Below are positions 33,840-45,366 of a DNA stretch of 64,000 nt, in pieces. Every line of letters starts with the position of its first letter. The first letter of the stretch is position 1. The stretch comes from Pterois miles (taxonomy: Eukaryota > Chordata > Actinopteri > Perciformes > Scorpaenidae), in assembly GCA_947000775.1 (NCBI GenBank), contig CAMQGK010000144.1, forward strand, positions 9,671,501 to 9,735,500, read 5' to 3'. A model generated the notes under the pieces. It was not told the origin of the DNA and made no database searches. It worked only from the letters and a program-made list of their open reading frames with translations. The position numbers and the translations under genes were made by a program.

Positions 33840-34317
33840 TTAAAGGTAGTGTGGGATTTGCTGGCTTTTAGTGGTGTAGTTGCATATTGCAACTAACAGA
33901 ATACCCCTCCTCTCACTCTTCCCTTTTCAGTTGTGGTAAACTGTGGTAAATCCGCTTGCCTTGCTCAGAGGCCACCCTGACCATAGTTTACAGTTTTTCT
34001 TTCGGCAGGTCATGTTACAGCAGTTTCACAAACATGTTGGAGGACTACGGTGTCCTTCAGGTTGCGTAAAAATGTGAAAGTCTCTCTCTAGAGCCAGTGT
34101 TTGTATTGTTTGTTCTAGGCTACTGTAGAAACATGACGGAGCAACATGGTGGCTCTGTGAAGAGGATCCGCTTCCTATGTAGATATGGAGGGGTCAGTCT
34201 AAGCTCACAAAAACACAACAATTCTTAGTTCCATGCATTTATACACTAATGAAAACAGAACATTATATTGAGTTTCTGCTTATAGATCCCCCAAAACACT
34301 ACACACTGGCCCTTTAA
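33840..34317 (+). mobile_element. TTAA-flanked non-autonomous DNA transposon
   Basis: Left: TTAA at 33840-33843, then aggtagtgtgggatttgctg. Right: acactacacactggccct, then TTAA at 34314-34317. The terminal AGG...AGTGTG / CACACTGG...CCT forms an imperfect inverted repeat. The interior (caactaacagaatacccctc, tctagagccagtgtttgt, gtagaaacatgacggagcaa, ccgcttcctatgtagatat) is a phrase series I know from an abundant fish repeat. TTAA duplications are typical of piggyBac and Kolobok elements; which one applies is open. No transposase. Confidence 0.72.
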
Positions 34318-36607
34318 CAAAAAGGTAAGGTTAATTGCATTAATTGGCCTATGATGAGAGGCTGTGGCCTCCTGCCAGCCACATGCGCTACATACACACC
34401 CTTACTGTCTGCCTTACAACATGAGAAGTACACAACTTCTTGCACTGGCACAGAAAACACTGGCGATAGATGTAAATTGTGTGGCGCTGAATCGTCTAGT
34501 GGGCTGGACTCGGCTGGGCTTTCAAACCTAGAGATCCTGCTGATCCTAATGGGTTGTTGACACCCAAGAGATGATCCACAGTTAAAAGAAAATACGCTAG
34601 AGTGTAATTACTGAGGGAGTCGATGAACAAATTTAATTAAGCATGAACAACAAGCAGCCAGACTGTTGTGTGGAGCAAGGGGGGGGCCCCCTTGCTCCAC
34701 ACAACTGATATTGAGTTGGTGAAAGAAACACTTTGTTTGCAGAGTTAGACCTTAAATCACTCATTATTTGCCAGATGAAACCATATAAGAGAAGTAATTA
34801 GTTTAAATAGTGCTCTTACTTAAAAATAGATTCCTGTTGTGGCTCTTGACCTGTTTTCAGGCTTCGCTGAAAGGTGTAATGTTTACATCCTAAGTGTGCT
34901 ATAAAGGAAAAGCACTTCTGCATTGAATTCGGCTTACAGTTTCACTTGAATGCTTTGCGCTGGGTTTGTGTGTCATTGTGTAAGGAGCGGAGAAGGAAAT
35001 CAAACGTACGCCGAAACAGATTCTCATAACCTTTGTGAGCTAGTGAAATAGCTGACACTGTATAATTATCCTATACATCTGTGGAGCCGACATATAAAAC
35101 ATTTCCTATGATAAAAGTCACACGATGTACTCCTGAGTTTGAACCGGTGTTTGATTTAGGTGCAGGGAAAAATGTTTTCATAATCAGATATGGCTTTATG
35201 CCTTGTTGAAAATGAATTACAGATCATTTATATTCAGCTTTTCAACCTCACCATGGGAATCATTTTAGATGTCCTTAAAGATAATTCTGCACACACACAC
35301 ACAAACACAGCACCTTGCCTGGGTAATAATGCTTATCAAGCATATGTAATTGCAAGCCTAAACCAAATTTCTCTAGGTGAGTCTAATTGGTTTTGTCACT
35401 TGTGAGCGATAGCTGACTAATGCTCTTCCATCAGTGCCGACAGTGTCACTCTAACCTACTCCAAGTCAAGACATGTTCTTGTGCTTAGCATTGCAAAAAA
35501 CAGAAGGCAAGATACCAAAGCAAATGGTCTCCTGTGTATTTTCAAAGGAAACAATATCTTAGTATGCATATTTTTCCCTGAAGCAATGTGTGTCCTCTGC
35601 TTGTTGTTTTTGTGACAGTTTGTGAAAATGTGAGAGGCGTAATCATGCTGCAGTGTGCTATTTTCTTTAAGGTTGGGTGAGTAAGAATTCAGAGCCGCTG
35701 CCAGACACTTAGTTCCAAATCCCCAAAACTTGGTAAAACAAAACCTTTTTGGATAGTTGAGGTCTTTGGTCCTTTTACAGCAAACGCACTGTCTTCTGTT
35801 TCATCTCTAATGCAAGAGGCAAATAGCCATTAATCATAGTTCACAGTGTCTTCCTGCATTGCATTTGAATGGGCTGCTGAGAGCATGCATGCATGAAATA
35901 GCTTTTGCTCAGACAGTATGTTATGTTACAGTATGTGTAAGGGTGTAAAGGTGAACACATGTTTCGAGTAGATTTAGGCAGACTGACAGACTGACATAAT
36001 AAAAAGACAAAAACATTATGTATTATATCTAAGGAAACAAAAACAACAACAAGAAGCAGAAATGAAAATATGAGAGCATGTAGAGCACAGGAATGTTCCC
36101 AGTAGTTCATTATTCCACACAGCCCAAGACGCTAATTTTTGTCATGATCCATTTCAAGGGAAATAATTATGCGGCTAATGCAATTTAATCCCTGCCACTG
36201 CATCCTCCTCTGAGAAAGAGGCACATGCCAGCCAACATGAAGTTAGGGCTGATGCCTCATTACATGCAAAGTGCATAACATTAATTGAGTTTAGAGGAAC
36301 AGAGAGCTATACCTAGAAGCAAATATAGCATAAAATTTGGGGCACATTTGATCCAAAGCAACTGGCATTACTGGTAGAACAAACCTTAATGAAAGTAGAC
36401 ATTCGTTCTGAGTTTCTCATGAGCTGTGCTTTGAAGCTGTATATTGCCTATAGATCTGTATAATAAATTATGTCTTTGTGGCTCAGTGGTTAAAGTTTGA
36501 CTTATGCAGTAACTCTACATAACTTTCTGTCTTGGGTATTGGTGGCTCCTGTGGTGAGCACTTGCATGGTCATTATACCAACCTACTGATTCTGGTGATC
36601 CCTGAGC
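34318..36607. other. Single-copy-looking stretch
   Basis: Nothing gene-like. It contains the hairpin at 34665-34705 and a short CA run near 35291. A tRNA-A-box-like ggctcagtggttaaagttt (36480-36498) has no B box. Confidence 0.45.
34665..34705. repeat. Perfect 19-bp hairpin with 3-nt loop
   Basis: gttgtgtggagcaaggggg (34665-34683), loop ggg, then the exact complement cccccttgctccacacaac (34687-34705). No known element; see findings. Confidence 0.85.
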
Positions 36608-37309
36608 CCTTGGCCAGACCAGTCGCATCAGGAGTGTGTGGCGGCTGCAAGCACACGTTTTTTATTTCAGCGTCCATGTTAACAGGTTAGAGCTGCCACA
36701 CTGTCCGCATGAGACGCACGGCTCAGCTGCGTCTCTTCTAGAGATTCGCCGCCTCGCCTATTTTTGACACGAACCACGTGCGGTTCACGGCAGCAACAGA
36801 AAGTGGAAGTGAGCGTTTGAGTGCATATCAGCAACATATCCACAGTTTCAAAGTCTAGACATCTGGAGAATATGTTAGACAGTGAAGGTGATCTTCTGAC
36901 TGTATATTGACATCATACCAGCAACATTAATCCACTTTTGATGTCACGGACATGAAAAAGAAAAAATAACGATTTATTTTTAAATCAACACTTCCTGCTT
37001 TCATTTCAAAATGAAACCCCTTAAATGTTTTTTTTCCTGTAGGCAGAACTCCTTCGTTTGTTAACAGGAGGCTTTTATTCTGAAATATGTGCAGGATGAA
37101 ATGAATGAAATGGCCGTTGTGAAAGTCAAACTCTATGTAGAAAGAGCAACAGCAGCAGAAACGCCACAGAAACACAGCTGACATACAGCTAGTATGAACA
37201 TGAGACATGTGAATCAAACAATGCGTGTGAATCAAACAACACTGTGTTACCTTACAATCATAAGGTAACACAGTCGCCATGCGCTCCTCATGTGGCTGGC
37301 CTGGCCCAG
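36608..37309 (+). mobile_element. DNA transposon with about 40-bp terminal inverted repeats, copy 1
   Basis: Left end ccttggccagaccagtcgca...gtgtgtggcgg; right end gtcgccatgcgctcctcatg...ggctggcctggcccagg. The two are imperfect inverted repeats. The interior aligns along its length with 48950-49689 (shared phrases cgcctatttttgac, aggcttttattctgaaatat, tcaaactctatgtagaaaga). No transposase frame; non-autonomous. No clear target duplication. Relative to copy 2 it lacks about 130 bp after gtgcagga and has extra sequence around the hairpin at 37240-37273. Confidence 0.75.
37240..37273. repeat. Perfect 14-bp hairpin inside copy 1
   Basis: actgtgttacctta, loop caatca, taaggtaacacagt. Absent from copy 2, so gained by copy 1 or lost by copy 2. 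Confidence 0.85.
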
Positions 37310-37434
37310 GTTTGACTTTTCCTGTGAAACCCTGAAGTTGGCAGTTTGGCATTTTGAACAAGTTGCCATGGGTTATGGTTAGGGTTTCCACTTATCCAGT
37401 CAAATATCTCAAAATCTACACGGTGGATTGGCAC
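37310..37434. other. Short spacer between two elements
   Basis: Includes the 8-bp duplication attggcac at 37427-37434 of the next element. Confidence 0.4.
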
Positions 37435-37740
37435 TAGAGCTGCAACTAACAATTATTTTCATTGCCAATTAATCTGTTGATTATTTTCTTGATTGATTGA
37501 TTAGCTGTTTGCTCTAAAATGTCAGAAAATGGTGAAAAATGTTGATCAGAGCTTCCTAAAGCCCAAGACGACATCCTCAAATATCCTGTTTTGTCCACAT
37601 CTCAAAAATCTTCAGTTTACTATCACACAGGAGTAAAGAAACCAGAAAATATTCACATTTTTTTTCCTTAAATAATGACTCAAACCGATTAACTGCTTAT
37701 CAAAATAGTTGGCAATAATCAATTCATCGTTGCCGCACTA
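37435..37740 (+). mobile_element. Intact 306-bp hAT MITE (tagagctgcaactaa family)
   Basis: Starts tagagctgcaactaacaatt and ends aattcatcgttgccgcacta. Flanked by attggcac (37427-37434) and attggctc (37741-37748), an 8-bp duplication with one mismatch. Interior: tcagaaaatggtgaaaaatg, ggagtaaagaaaccagaaaa, ctcaaaccgattaactgct. It is the intact reference for the split copy at 28848-30411. Confidence 0.85.
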
Positions 37741-37744
37741 ATTG

Positions 37745-38072
37745 GCTCAAAATTTTCTACAAATGTTCATGTTTCTCAGATCATCAATACACTGATGACT
37801 CATTAGCACCACCATGAGGTTCACTTTTGGGATTTTGAGCCAAATGTTGTCACAGCGATTGAAATTTGGTACACACACTCATGTTTGATCAGATGATTTT
37901 TGGTGATTTGGTGACTTTTCCTTCAGCGCCATCATCAGATCAAAATTTCAGGTTTTGTGAAGACCTGCAAAGTAAATGTAATTCCCATCAGCATCAGCTT
38001 TACTTTGTGTTCCGTGCTACTTAGCCGATGCCAGACTAACATAACGATAATGAACACGCTAAACATCAGCAG
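37745..38072 (+). repeat. Dispersed fish repeat fragment
   Basis: gaaatttggtacacacactc, agcgccatcatcagatcaaa, aattcccatcagcatcagct and aacacgctaaacatcagca follow the order of a very common fish repeat; class uncertain. Confidence 0.5.
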
Positions 38073-41000
38073 GGCTCCAAACTAACTTTTTTATTGGTTG
38101 CATTGGTGCACCAGCACATAATTTAGGTGCACCCAAAATTTTTTACTGCGCATTTTGGCACTGCAATAACACATTTTAAGCATTTTGTTAGTTCCCATAG
38201 GCCTACACTGCGGATGTCACAGTACCAAAAATGTAGTGGTCGATACCAATACCAGTGAAATTCCATGAATCTTGATACCATGTAAAAAAAAAATAATAAT
38301 AATAAATAAATAATAAATCTAATGTTCTTCAACATTATTACAATTTGCCTACCTGTTTTTGTTAGGAAGTTAAACAGGTCATAATTCCCTCTCTATTATC
38401 TATTTTATATTGCAGTGAAAGCATCTCCTTCAAACTGGATTTCTCAAGTTTCTAGTCAAAAACTACATTTTACAAGATGACAATTGAACATGTCGCACAT
38501 CAACGATAGAATTTGCCTTTGCCCAGTACTCATCTTAGAGCTTGAATGCATCATAACTTTAAATCAGTGGCACTTCCTGTTAAGCTCATCCTGCTGATTT
38601 CAACACTGCATTGTCGTTCACAATGTACCATTATCGGGGAAAAATAGGATGGGTCACCTGGACATGTCGATAGTAAGCAGTCTACCTATGTCAATGTCAG
38701 GTATCCACATTTACATGTTACGTTGGTATCAGAGAGATCAGCAGATCAGCTGCTAGGCGATCATCGGAGCAGAGAACGATCCAGCTATACTACACGAGAA
38801 GTTGTCCTTCATGGGGAAAATCAATTTGCAAGGTAAATAATCAATTGTATTGATATTAAGAATTTGCACCTTGTATTTAGGCATGACAAATGTTACATGG
38901 ATGTATTTCTTAGCACTTTTATTAGAAAAAAAATGTGAAGTTACTCTGGTTCATTCTTCTTGTGTATAACATCATAGACATGCACCAACTTGCCAGCTTG
39001 ACCTGCTCTGCAGTGCAAACATGCATGTAGTTCTCTTAATACATCACGCTGCAGATGAACGGCACCCTTTGCCGGTACTCCTCGCTCTCTCACCCGGTAG
39101 CGGCATGGTGGGAGATGGCCGCCGGTCTGCATGACGGTCTGCATAGTTTAGGGCCATTACATGACGAGGTGTTGTCAGTTCACTTGACGAGGGCGGCTTC
39201 ACCCACGTGGGTAATTGTTTTTTATTCAGAGAAAATGACCTTTTACCTGTTATGATATTAATGTTTATGCAGCATCATCCTCACATATCCAGCCGGAAAG
39301 CAGACAGTCCGTGAGGCAAATTATCAATGGAAAGTGCCAAGGCAAAGTAAAAAAACAAAACAGAAATTCAAATAATGTTAGTCTAACATAGTTTTAAAAT
39401 GTTTTTCACATTTTCCCCAAATGAACACTGTAAACAGACTGTTTGATTGGTATAAAAAAATTATTATTTCTTGTTTAATTTTGCACCGGCTGGTATCTTG
39501 AGAACTTAACGAGCAGGTTCTACACTTATTATTTTCAAATGAAAGGTGTATGTATTTGCCATTAATCATTGTGCTTACTTGTTTATATCTATAATTAATT
39601 TATCTCTGATTCCCCTACGAGAAAAAATTGAGAAATCCTGACCTGCACTGTCCAGTATTCAGCTATGTATTTCACACTGATTGAATTCATTGCAAAAAAA
39701 AAAAAAAGTTACTCCAATTTGTTAAATCGTATTGTATCACTCTAGATGAGCGAAATATTGCCCTTGAATCATATTGGAACCATGAAAAGTGGTACGTATC
39801 ATATCATTGTAAAAGCGTATCGTTACACATAGTAACATGATTTTACTGCGGCGTCATACTCTTTGCTCCACTGTATCGTATTGTGACTCAGACTCAGAGT
39901 TGGCAGACGTTACCTCTTGATATATTTTAATACATACTGTGTTAACCTTTTCAAAACGATGTTTATACAGATGATAAAATGCACCTTTAAACTCCCATAG
40001 CAGAAGCACACGATGTGCTCCTCACTTCCCGACTCTAATGTTGGGGTATGATTCACTCGTCTCTTTGAAACGTATTTACTTCAAGGCTTGGACTCTTTAT
40101 CCTTCCCTTCATACTCACTCCCATTTATCCATTTCAGCCTCTGATCAAAACTGCTGCCTTTTTTGGCTCTAATATCACCCTCTAACCCCTCCATGAAAAA
40201 TGAATACCATTATGCAGTTTCAGAATATCATGGGTAATTGCTTTTTGAAAGCTGCCCCTACTTTCTTTCTGTTGTTGATAAACATGTAATGGGCTTATTT
40301 TTTTTAAAAACCACATGACCTAAGCCGTGTGACCTTCAGCTGTTGCTTTGCATAGCTGACTAGGGCAGAGAGATCCCTGTAGACCCCATTTAGGCCTCAG
40401 GAGTGCCAGCTGCACACTGGCAAAGAATCAGTCCTACCAGGAAACTGAGCTCAGAGAGCAGATGTATCAGTTTGTGGTCGTGTTCGCTCTGCATGTGTGT
40501 GGGTCCGACCCGTGCGTGCATGTACCTAGAGATGGTGGTGGAGGCTGGAAGGAGCAGCGAGCGTTGCTGGGTTACTAATATTATTCCCCTCTCAATTTGC
40601 TGCTTTTGCACGTTCATTACCACTGCAATTATACCGTTGGTGTGTATAGGAAGCATGGGTAAATGAATTAGGCAGGAGCATGTTTTCGAGTGGGAGTGGA
40701 TACGGGAAAGTGGAGCAGTCTCTAAACCTTTTAATGAGGGAGAAATTTTGCTGAAGACAGGGCTCTGTTAATAGAGTTTGAACTTGATTACAGGATAGCA
40801 GACACACATGCAGTAGTGTCCTTGTCCTCTGAATCCTACTCTATTTACAGTATTTATCATTAATGCATTGCTGAATACCATCTGCGTAAGCTTGAGTCAC
40901 ATTATCTAACATGGCTAATGATGTTAATCCTTAAAATTATATCACAGTCAATTTGTTCGGCAGAAGACTCAATGTATGTTCAGGATGGCTTGCTGCACCT

Positions 41001-41541
41001 GTTGATAGACGACAAGTCAGACTCTTGGTTGGTGGTTGTATGCGATTGTATTTTAGAAAGGGGAGACAGTGAGGGAGAGAGAGGCTTTTATGTGAAATTG
41101 AATCAGCCACACGGGTGGGAGGAAAAGCAATTAATGACCTTTTTTTTTGTTTTTGAAGTTAGAAGTTGGAATGAGGTTAAAAGTTTGCATGTTATCTCTC
41201 AGTTAATTACCGTCGATGGACAGACTTTGAACATGAGCGGTTTTGTCGTTGCGTAAGCTTGAAAGTCATTCACGTTATCGTTTCGACCAAGGAGTCTCAT
41301 CAGTCAAACATGTATTTCAACCATTTTAAACCGTGCTTTGGTTTGCTTCATTGAGCACATACAGTTTGTGCTCATACCTTTTTGGTCATAATTTCTCCTT
41401 TGATAACATGACTAAACTGTAAAAAATGAGGGACAACTTTCTGAAGTCGATTTTGAAGCTCAACAGCCTGAGTGAGTCTCAAGTCTTTCAATGTTACGGT
41501 CTTTTTTTAGTATGAAATTTCCTCTTTGTGATGCTATACTA
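38073..41541. other. Mixed old repeats and unrecognised DNA
   Basis: 38073-38340 holds two decayed MITE-like phrases (agggctccaaactaacttt; gatgtcacagtaccaaaaat). 39040-39210 is a CpG-richer patch with the palindrome acccacgtgggt (39201-39212). 39700-39850 has gtatcgttacaca-type hAT-like sequence. 40390-41260 looks single-copy; the 112-codon frame at 40918-41256 has no family features. Confidence 0.4.
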
Positions 41542-41756
41542 AAGGGATGGACCGTTTCACAAAATTCACGTTTCGCTTGAGGTTTTTTTGCGCATGCCTT
41601 TTTTGACTGAAATCTGTGAGTCTGTTCCCCATTTCTAGTGTGACAATAAATGGGAACCTAACTCAACATGGAAAGCACACAATAGGTCTCATATTTCAAA
41701 TGAACCGAACCGTGACTACCAAACTGATATTTTTTATTTGAACCGGTCCATCCCTA
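41542..41756 (+). mobile_element. 215-bp hAT-like MITE (gggatggaccg family)
   Basis: Left end aagggatggaccgtttcac; right end tgaaccggtccatcccta, its inverted repeat. Flanks ctatacta (41534-41541) and ctatgcta (41757-41764) form an 8-bp duplication with one mismatch. No coding capacity. Confidence 0.82.
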
Positions 41757-44510
41757 CTATGCTAACATGATGATTTTGCTAATTGTCACTTAATCCTGAG
41801 GCTGATGAGAATGTCACTAGCATTGCAGGCATTTGGTTGCAAACCACATTATTGAATAAATACAAATTTGGACCAGAGGAGTCAGGGGATCCCTATACTC
41901 TGAGGGCTTACACAACAAATGACCCTGAGATGACACCTGAGCAGTGCTGCCTTAACATTTGAAAATTTGAATCACCTAATGAAAATGTGTTTTTGGAAGA
42001 AGTTGAATGGAAATACAGGTTCACATCGCAGGCTATCGTGGGCTGAAACAAAAAAAAATCCAAATTCAGAATCAAAAAAGAGTCAATACCATAAGATTTT
42101 ATTGAAGAAAAATGATGGTCATGTTATTATTACATGTAAAAAGAACTGAAATACCAATGGATTTAAATATCAATGTAATAATTATTAATACATGCACAAA
42201 GTTAATAACACACAGAGGCCCTTTGCCATAAAGCTGTGGGAGGAAAACAAATGAACTAACGTCATGGTTCTGGGTTTTTGGTGGAATAAGAGCAGATAAG
42301 TCTGAAGGTTTAGTCCTCCTTCTATTAATTTCACTGGATACAAAAAGATGTGTGAGGATGTTTGCTTCATCCTCTAATCCAAATTAATGAGGTTTTTCTT
42401 TTATGAATTTTATGAAAGCCCGTGGCTGCAGATGGGGAAATAGACCAAATGATACTCTTGACTATTTACTATTATCTCTATCGTGTGTTTGTACGATTTG
42501 TAAGTGTTCATTTATCAAAGGTTATCTCTTCCTGTGACCAATGTAGCGAGATAAATTTAGGAGAAAAGGGGAAGCAAAAATCCTATTACAAGAATTAATT
42601 GTGAGTTTTCTGGAGGAGGACATCTGAGTGCTTGACGCAAAACTCTGCGTATGTGTGTGTGTGTGTGTGTGAGAGAGAGAGGTGATGGCGTGAATGCTGA
42701 CTGTCACTGTATCTTAAGTGTCATTTTCCATGTTTTCTCTCAGTTGGTTCCCTTCCAGCAGAGTTGTAGTGTCTCTGTCAGGATGAAATGGACTGTCACA
42801 AGCTGTTCAGTGATACAACTTGCGTTAATTTGGGTCCAGGACAATGTCTCGGGCCATCATAAGGATACACATTCATAGGGGAGTTGCATATTTTTCTTGC
42901 TGCTGCTCACTTAGCATGTAGAGGTAGGTGAAAAAAACCAATTTTGTTAATGCCTACAAAATATTCTATACATTAAAATGTTCAGGCACTGTATATCTCA
43001 CCCAGATATCACTGAGTGTGCTGGGAGTTATTGTGCAAGCACAGTGTTCATTTGTGTATTGATTTATTTCGGTGTGTCTTATCTGCATTCATATTCCACC
43101 GCTGTCAATGAACAGGAACATTTGCTTTAGCATGCACTGAAACCACCTCGGGGCTGTTGTGATTAATGTATCCCACTTAGCTAGGGTGCAGCCACACTCA
43201 CTAGACATGCTATTTGAGAGGCGCAATCATATCATTCAAATTCATGTCTTCGTTTACTAATACATCATATGAACGTGCTCCATTATAGCTTCTTTGGGAC
43301 TGCAGCTATCCATTTGAGCCAGGGTTAAGAGGTTTCATAATAAATACAGACCTGTGAAAGTTGGCAGTCTAACACACTGGGTGTGGTGATGGCGGTGCAG
43401 ACAATGGAGGTGGAACGAAGCACTTTTCCCGCGTGAGTTTGATGGCATGCATCATTGAAGATGACAAAATGTAAAAATTGTTTAGAGGACCTTATTAAAT
43501 ATGTATGAAACTGGGTTTTCAAGGAGGGCATAGACAGCGAAATCCATCATCGCATTGTAAAATGCAGAAATACTATTAAAGTATGAATATTTAGTGTCTT
43601 TTTTTCCCCCCCTGCTGCTGTGCAGAGGGCTACAGACAAGAGAACACTGAAAACACCATTTTAATATTACATGTGACTTCCAAAGCAAAGTTATTTTTCT
43701 TCTTTTTGTTTGAATACATTAATTGTAATCACTATTCCCTGATCCGGAGCGTTTCACTGTCTTGTGGAGCCAAATAGCTTCTAGATAAACAGATTGCCAT
43801 AATACCTCCACTCGTGGTGCAAACACTTGATGATACCATGTGAGAACTCGTCAACAAACAGGAGCAAAATTGACATTGGAACAGAGTGGGAACAATAGTG
43901 TTTACAACCACTCAATTAGAGAGATTAGACAACCTCTCCAAGGTCACCAAAACAAAGGCACGTTCATGTAGTATAATCCCTCTAAGTCAGCTATTAATTA
44001 CTTCATGAATGTCTGAGGACTAAAGGGCATTGTCATGGGCCATGGCTCATGGAAATGTCATTAGGGTTGTAGCAAAAATGTACCAAACCTTTCTCTCAAA
44101 TCCATCACCAGATCAAGAGTCTGAAACCGCATCCTGCCAGCTTACTGTGCTGCACCACTCATCCTATTAACTTCTTTACTTCCTGATTAACCCCTTAATG
44201 TCCCACCCTCTTTTTTTAGAGGGGTGGGGTGGGGGACAGATAAAAAGTCAGCAGTAGATGTCACATAGAGGTGGTGTACATCATCTGAAAGCTGGGAACC
44301 TGAAGATTAATGTGAGGTTTGCTCAGCACTGTCAAGTCCTTCTCGTCATTAATAATAAAAAATGATAGATAAATTAATTAAACTATATTGTGAAAGTCTA
44401 TTAGTACTTACAACAGTATGATAGAAGTACATGTTGGACATTCCCATCCTCTATTATGTCAAGTTTTGGGTGGATACCATTTGTTACATAGATTTGATGT
44501 TAAATATAAC
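41757..44510. other. Mostly single-copy-looking stretch
   Basis: No gene recognised. Contains the TG/GA microsatellite at 42652 and a G-rich run at 44220-44235. Confidence 0.45.
42652..42681. repeat. (TG)10(AG)5 compound microsatellite
   Basis: tgtgtgtgtgtgtgtgtgtg followed by agagagagag. Confidence 0.93.
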
Positions 44511-44533
44511 TTTTTTTTTTTTTTTTTTTTTTT
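44511..44533. repeat. Poly(T) tract, 23 nt
   Basis: Uninterrupted T run. Confidence 0.93.
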
Positions 44534-44711
44534 ACCATTTGAGACTTGATAAAAATGATCAATAATGACTCCAAAATACTACATTAAGACACCAAGACCT
44601 TGAGGAACACCATAGGAAAGACATGCTGTGAATTGGTTTCAAAAACTTTTGACATTTTGAGATTTCTGCAAGAACTGCATTTTGTGGTGGTAAAGTTTCC
44701 TGAGGCTGTGA

Positions 44712-45366
44712 TAGAGATGTTAATAATTAACCTTTTAACCGATAACCAACATTAAGCCTTTTAACCAATTAATGCTGTTGGTTAAAGGGTTAAAAGAAGT
44801 ACTAATAATAATTCAAAAGCTGAGAAAAATACAGAGCAGCAGCCGATGCAGATACAGGAAGTTGGCTCAGGACTTCCAGACCTCCGCTAAGGAGTTGTAG
44901 CTTCGTAGCATTTATTCACCGACAAATAAATTGAACACACACTGTCTGCTACAGCTACATTCACCGCCACCAACAAACCCACACTCGCCACCGGGCAGCT
45001 AGCAGCTGCTAACATAGCACAAAGACTCAGTGTTTGTCGGACAATTGCTGTTGTCAATTTGGGCAGACACACAGCTGACAACCTGCTAAACTAAACTAAA
45101 TGTGCGGTGGAGACTTTTACTGGGAAAGTGGCTGCATGTCCGCGACACTACACGCAGCACCGTGGTTGCTAACTCTCCCGGACAATGAACTGGAGACAGT
45201 GAACGCAGCACCATGGCTGCTACAGTAACTCTCCTGGCGGTTAAGTGTTGACTCAGTTGTCTGTTGTGCTCATATACTGCAGCACAAATCTTGTCGGTTA
45301 ACAGTTAATAATCGATTAACGAGGGTCAGTTATAGGTTAAGAATTTTTTTCAAAATTAGCATCCTG
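44712..45366 (+). mobile_element. Long non-autonomous hAT-like element (gatgttaataatta family)
   Basis: Left end tagagatgttaataattaac; right end ttcaaaattagcatcct, the same termini as the 125-bp copy at 2923-3047. Subterminal ttaaccgataacc and gttaacagttaataatcg. The interior (caccgccaccaacaaaccc, gcagctagcagctgctaac) is shared in part with 8330-8560. It has no transposase. The target duplication was not resolved. Confidence 0.65.

Noticed and set aside
36480..36560. tRNA-SINE head (ggctcagtggttaaag)
   Set aside because: A-box-like only; no B box or SINE body follows.
36927..37391. 154-codon minus-strand open frame
   Set aside because: Lies across the non-coding interior and right end of a transposon whose second copy does not keep the frame.
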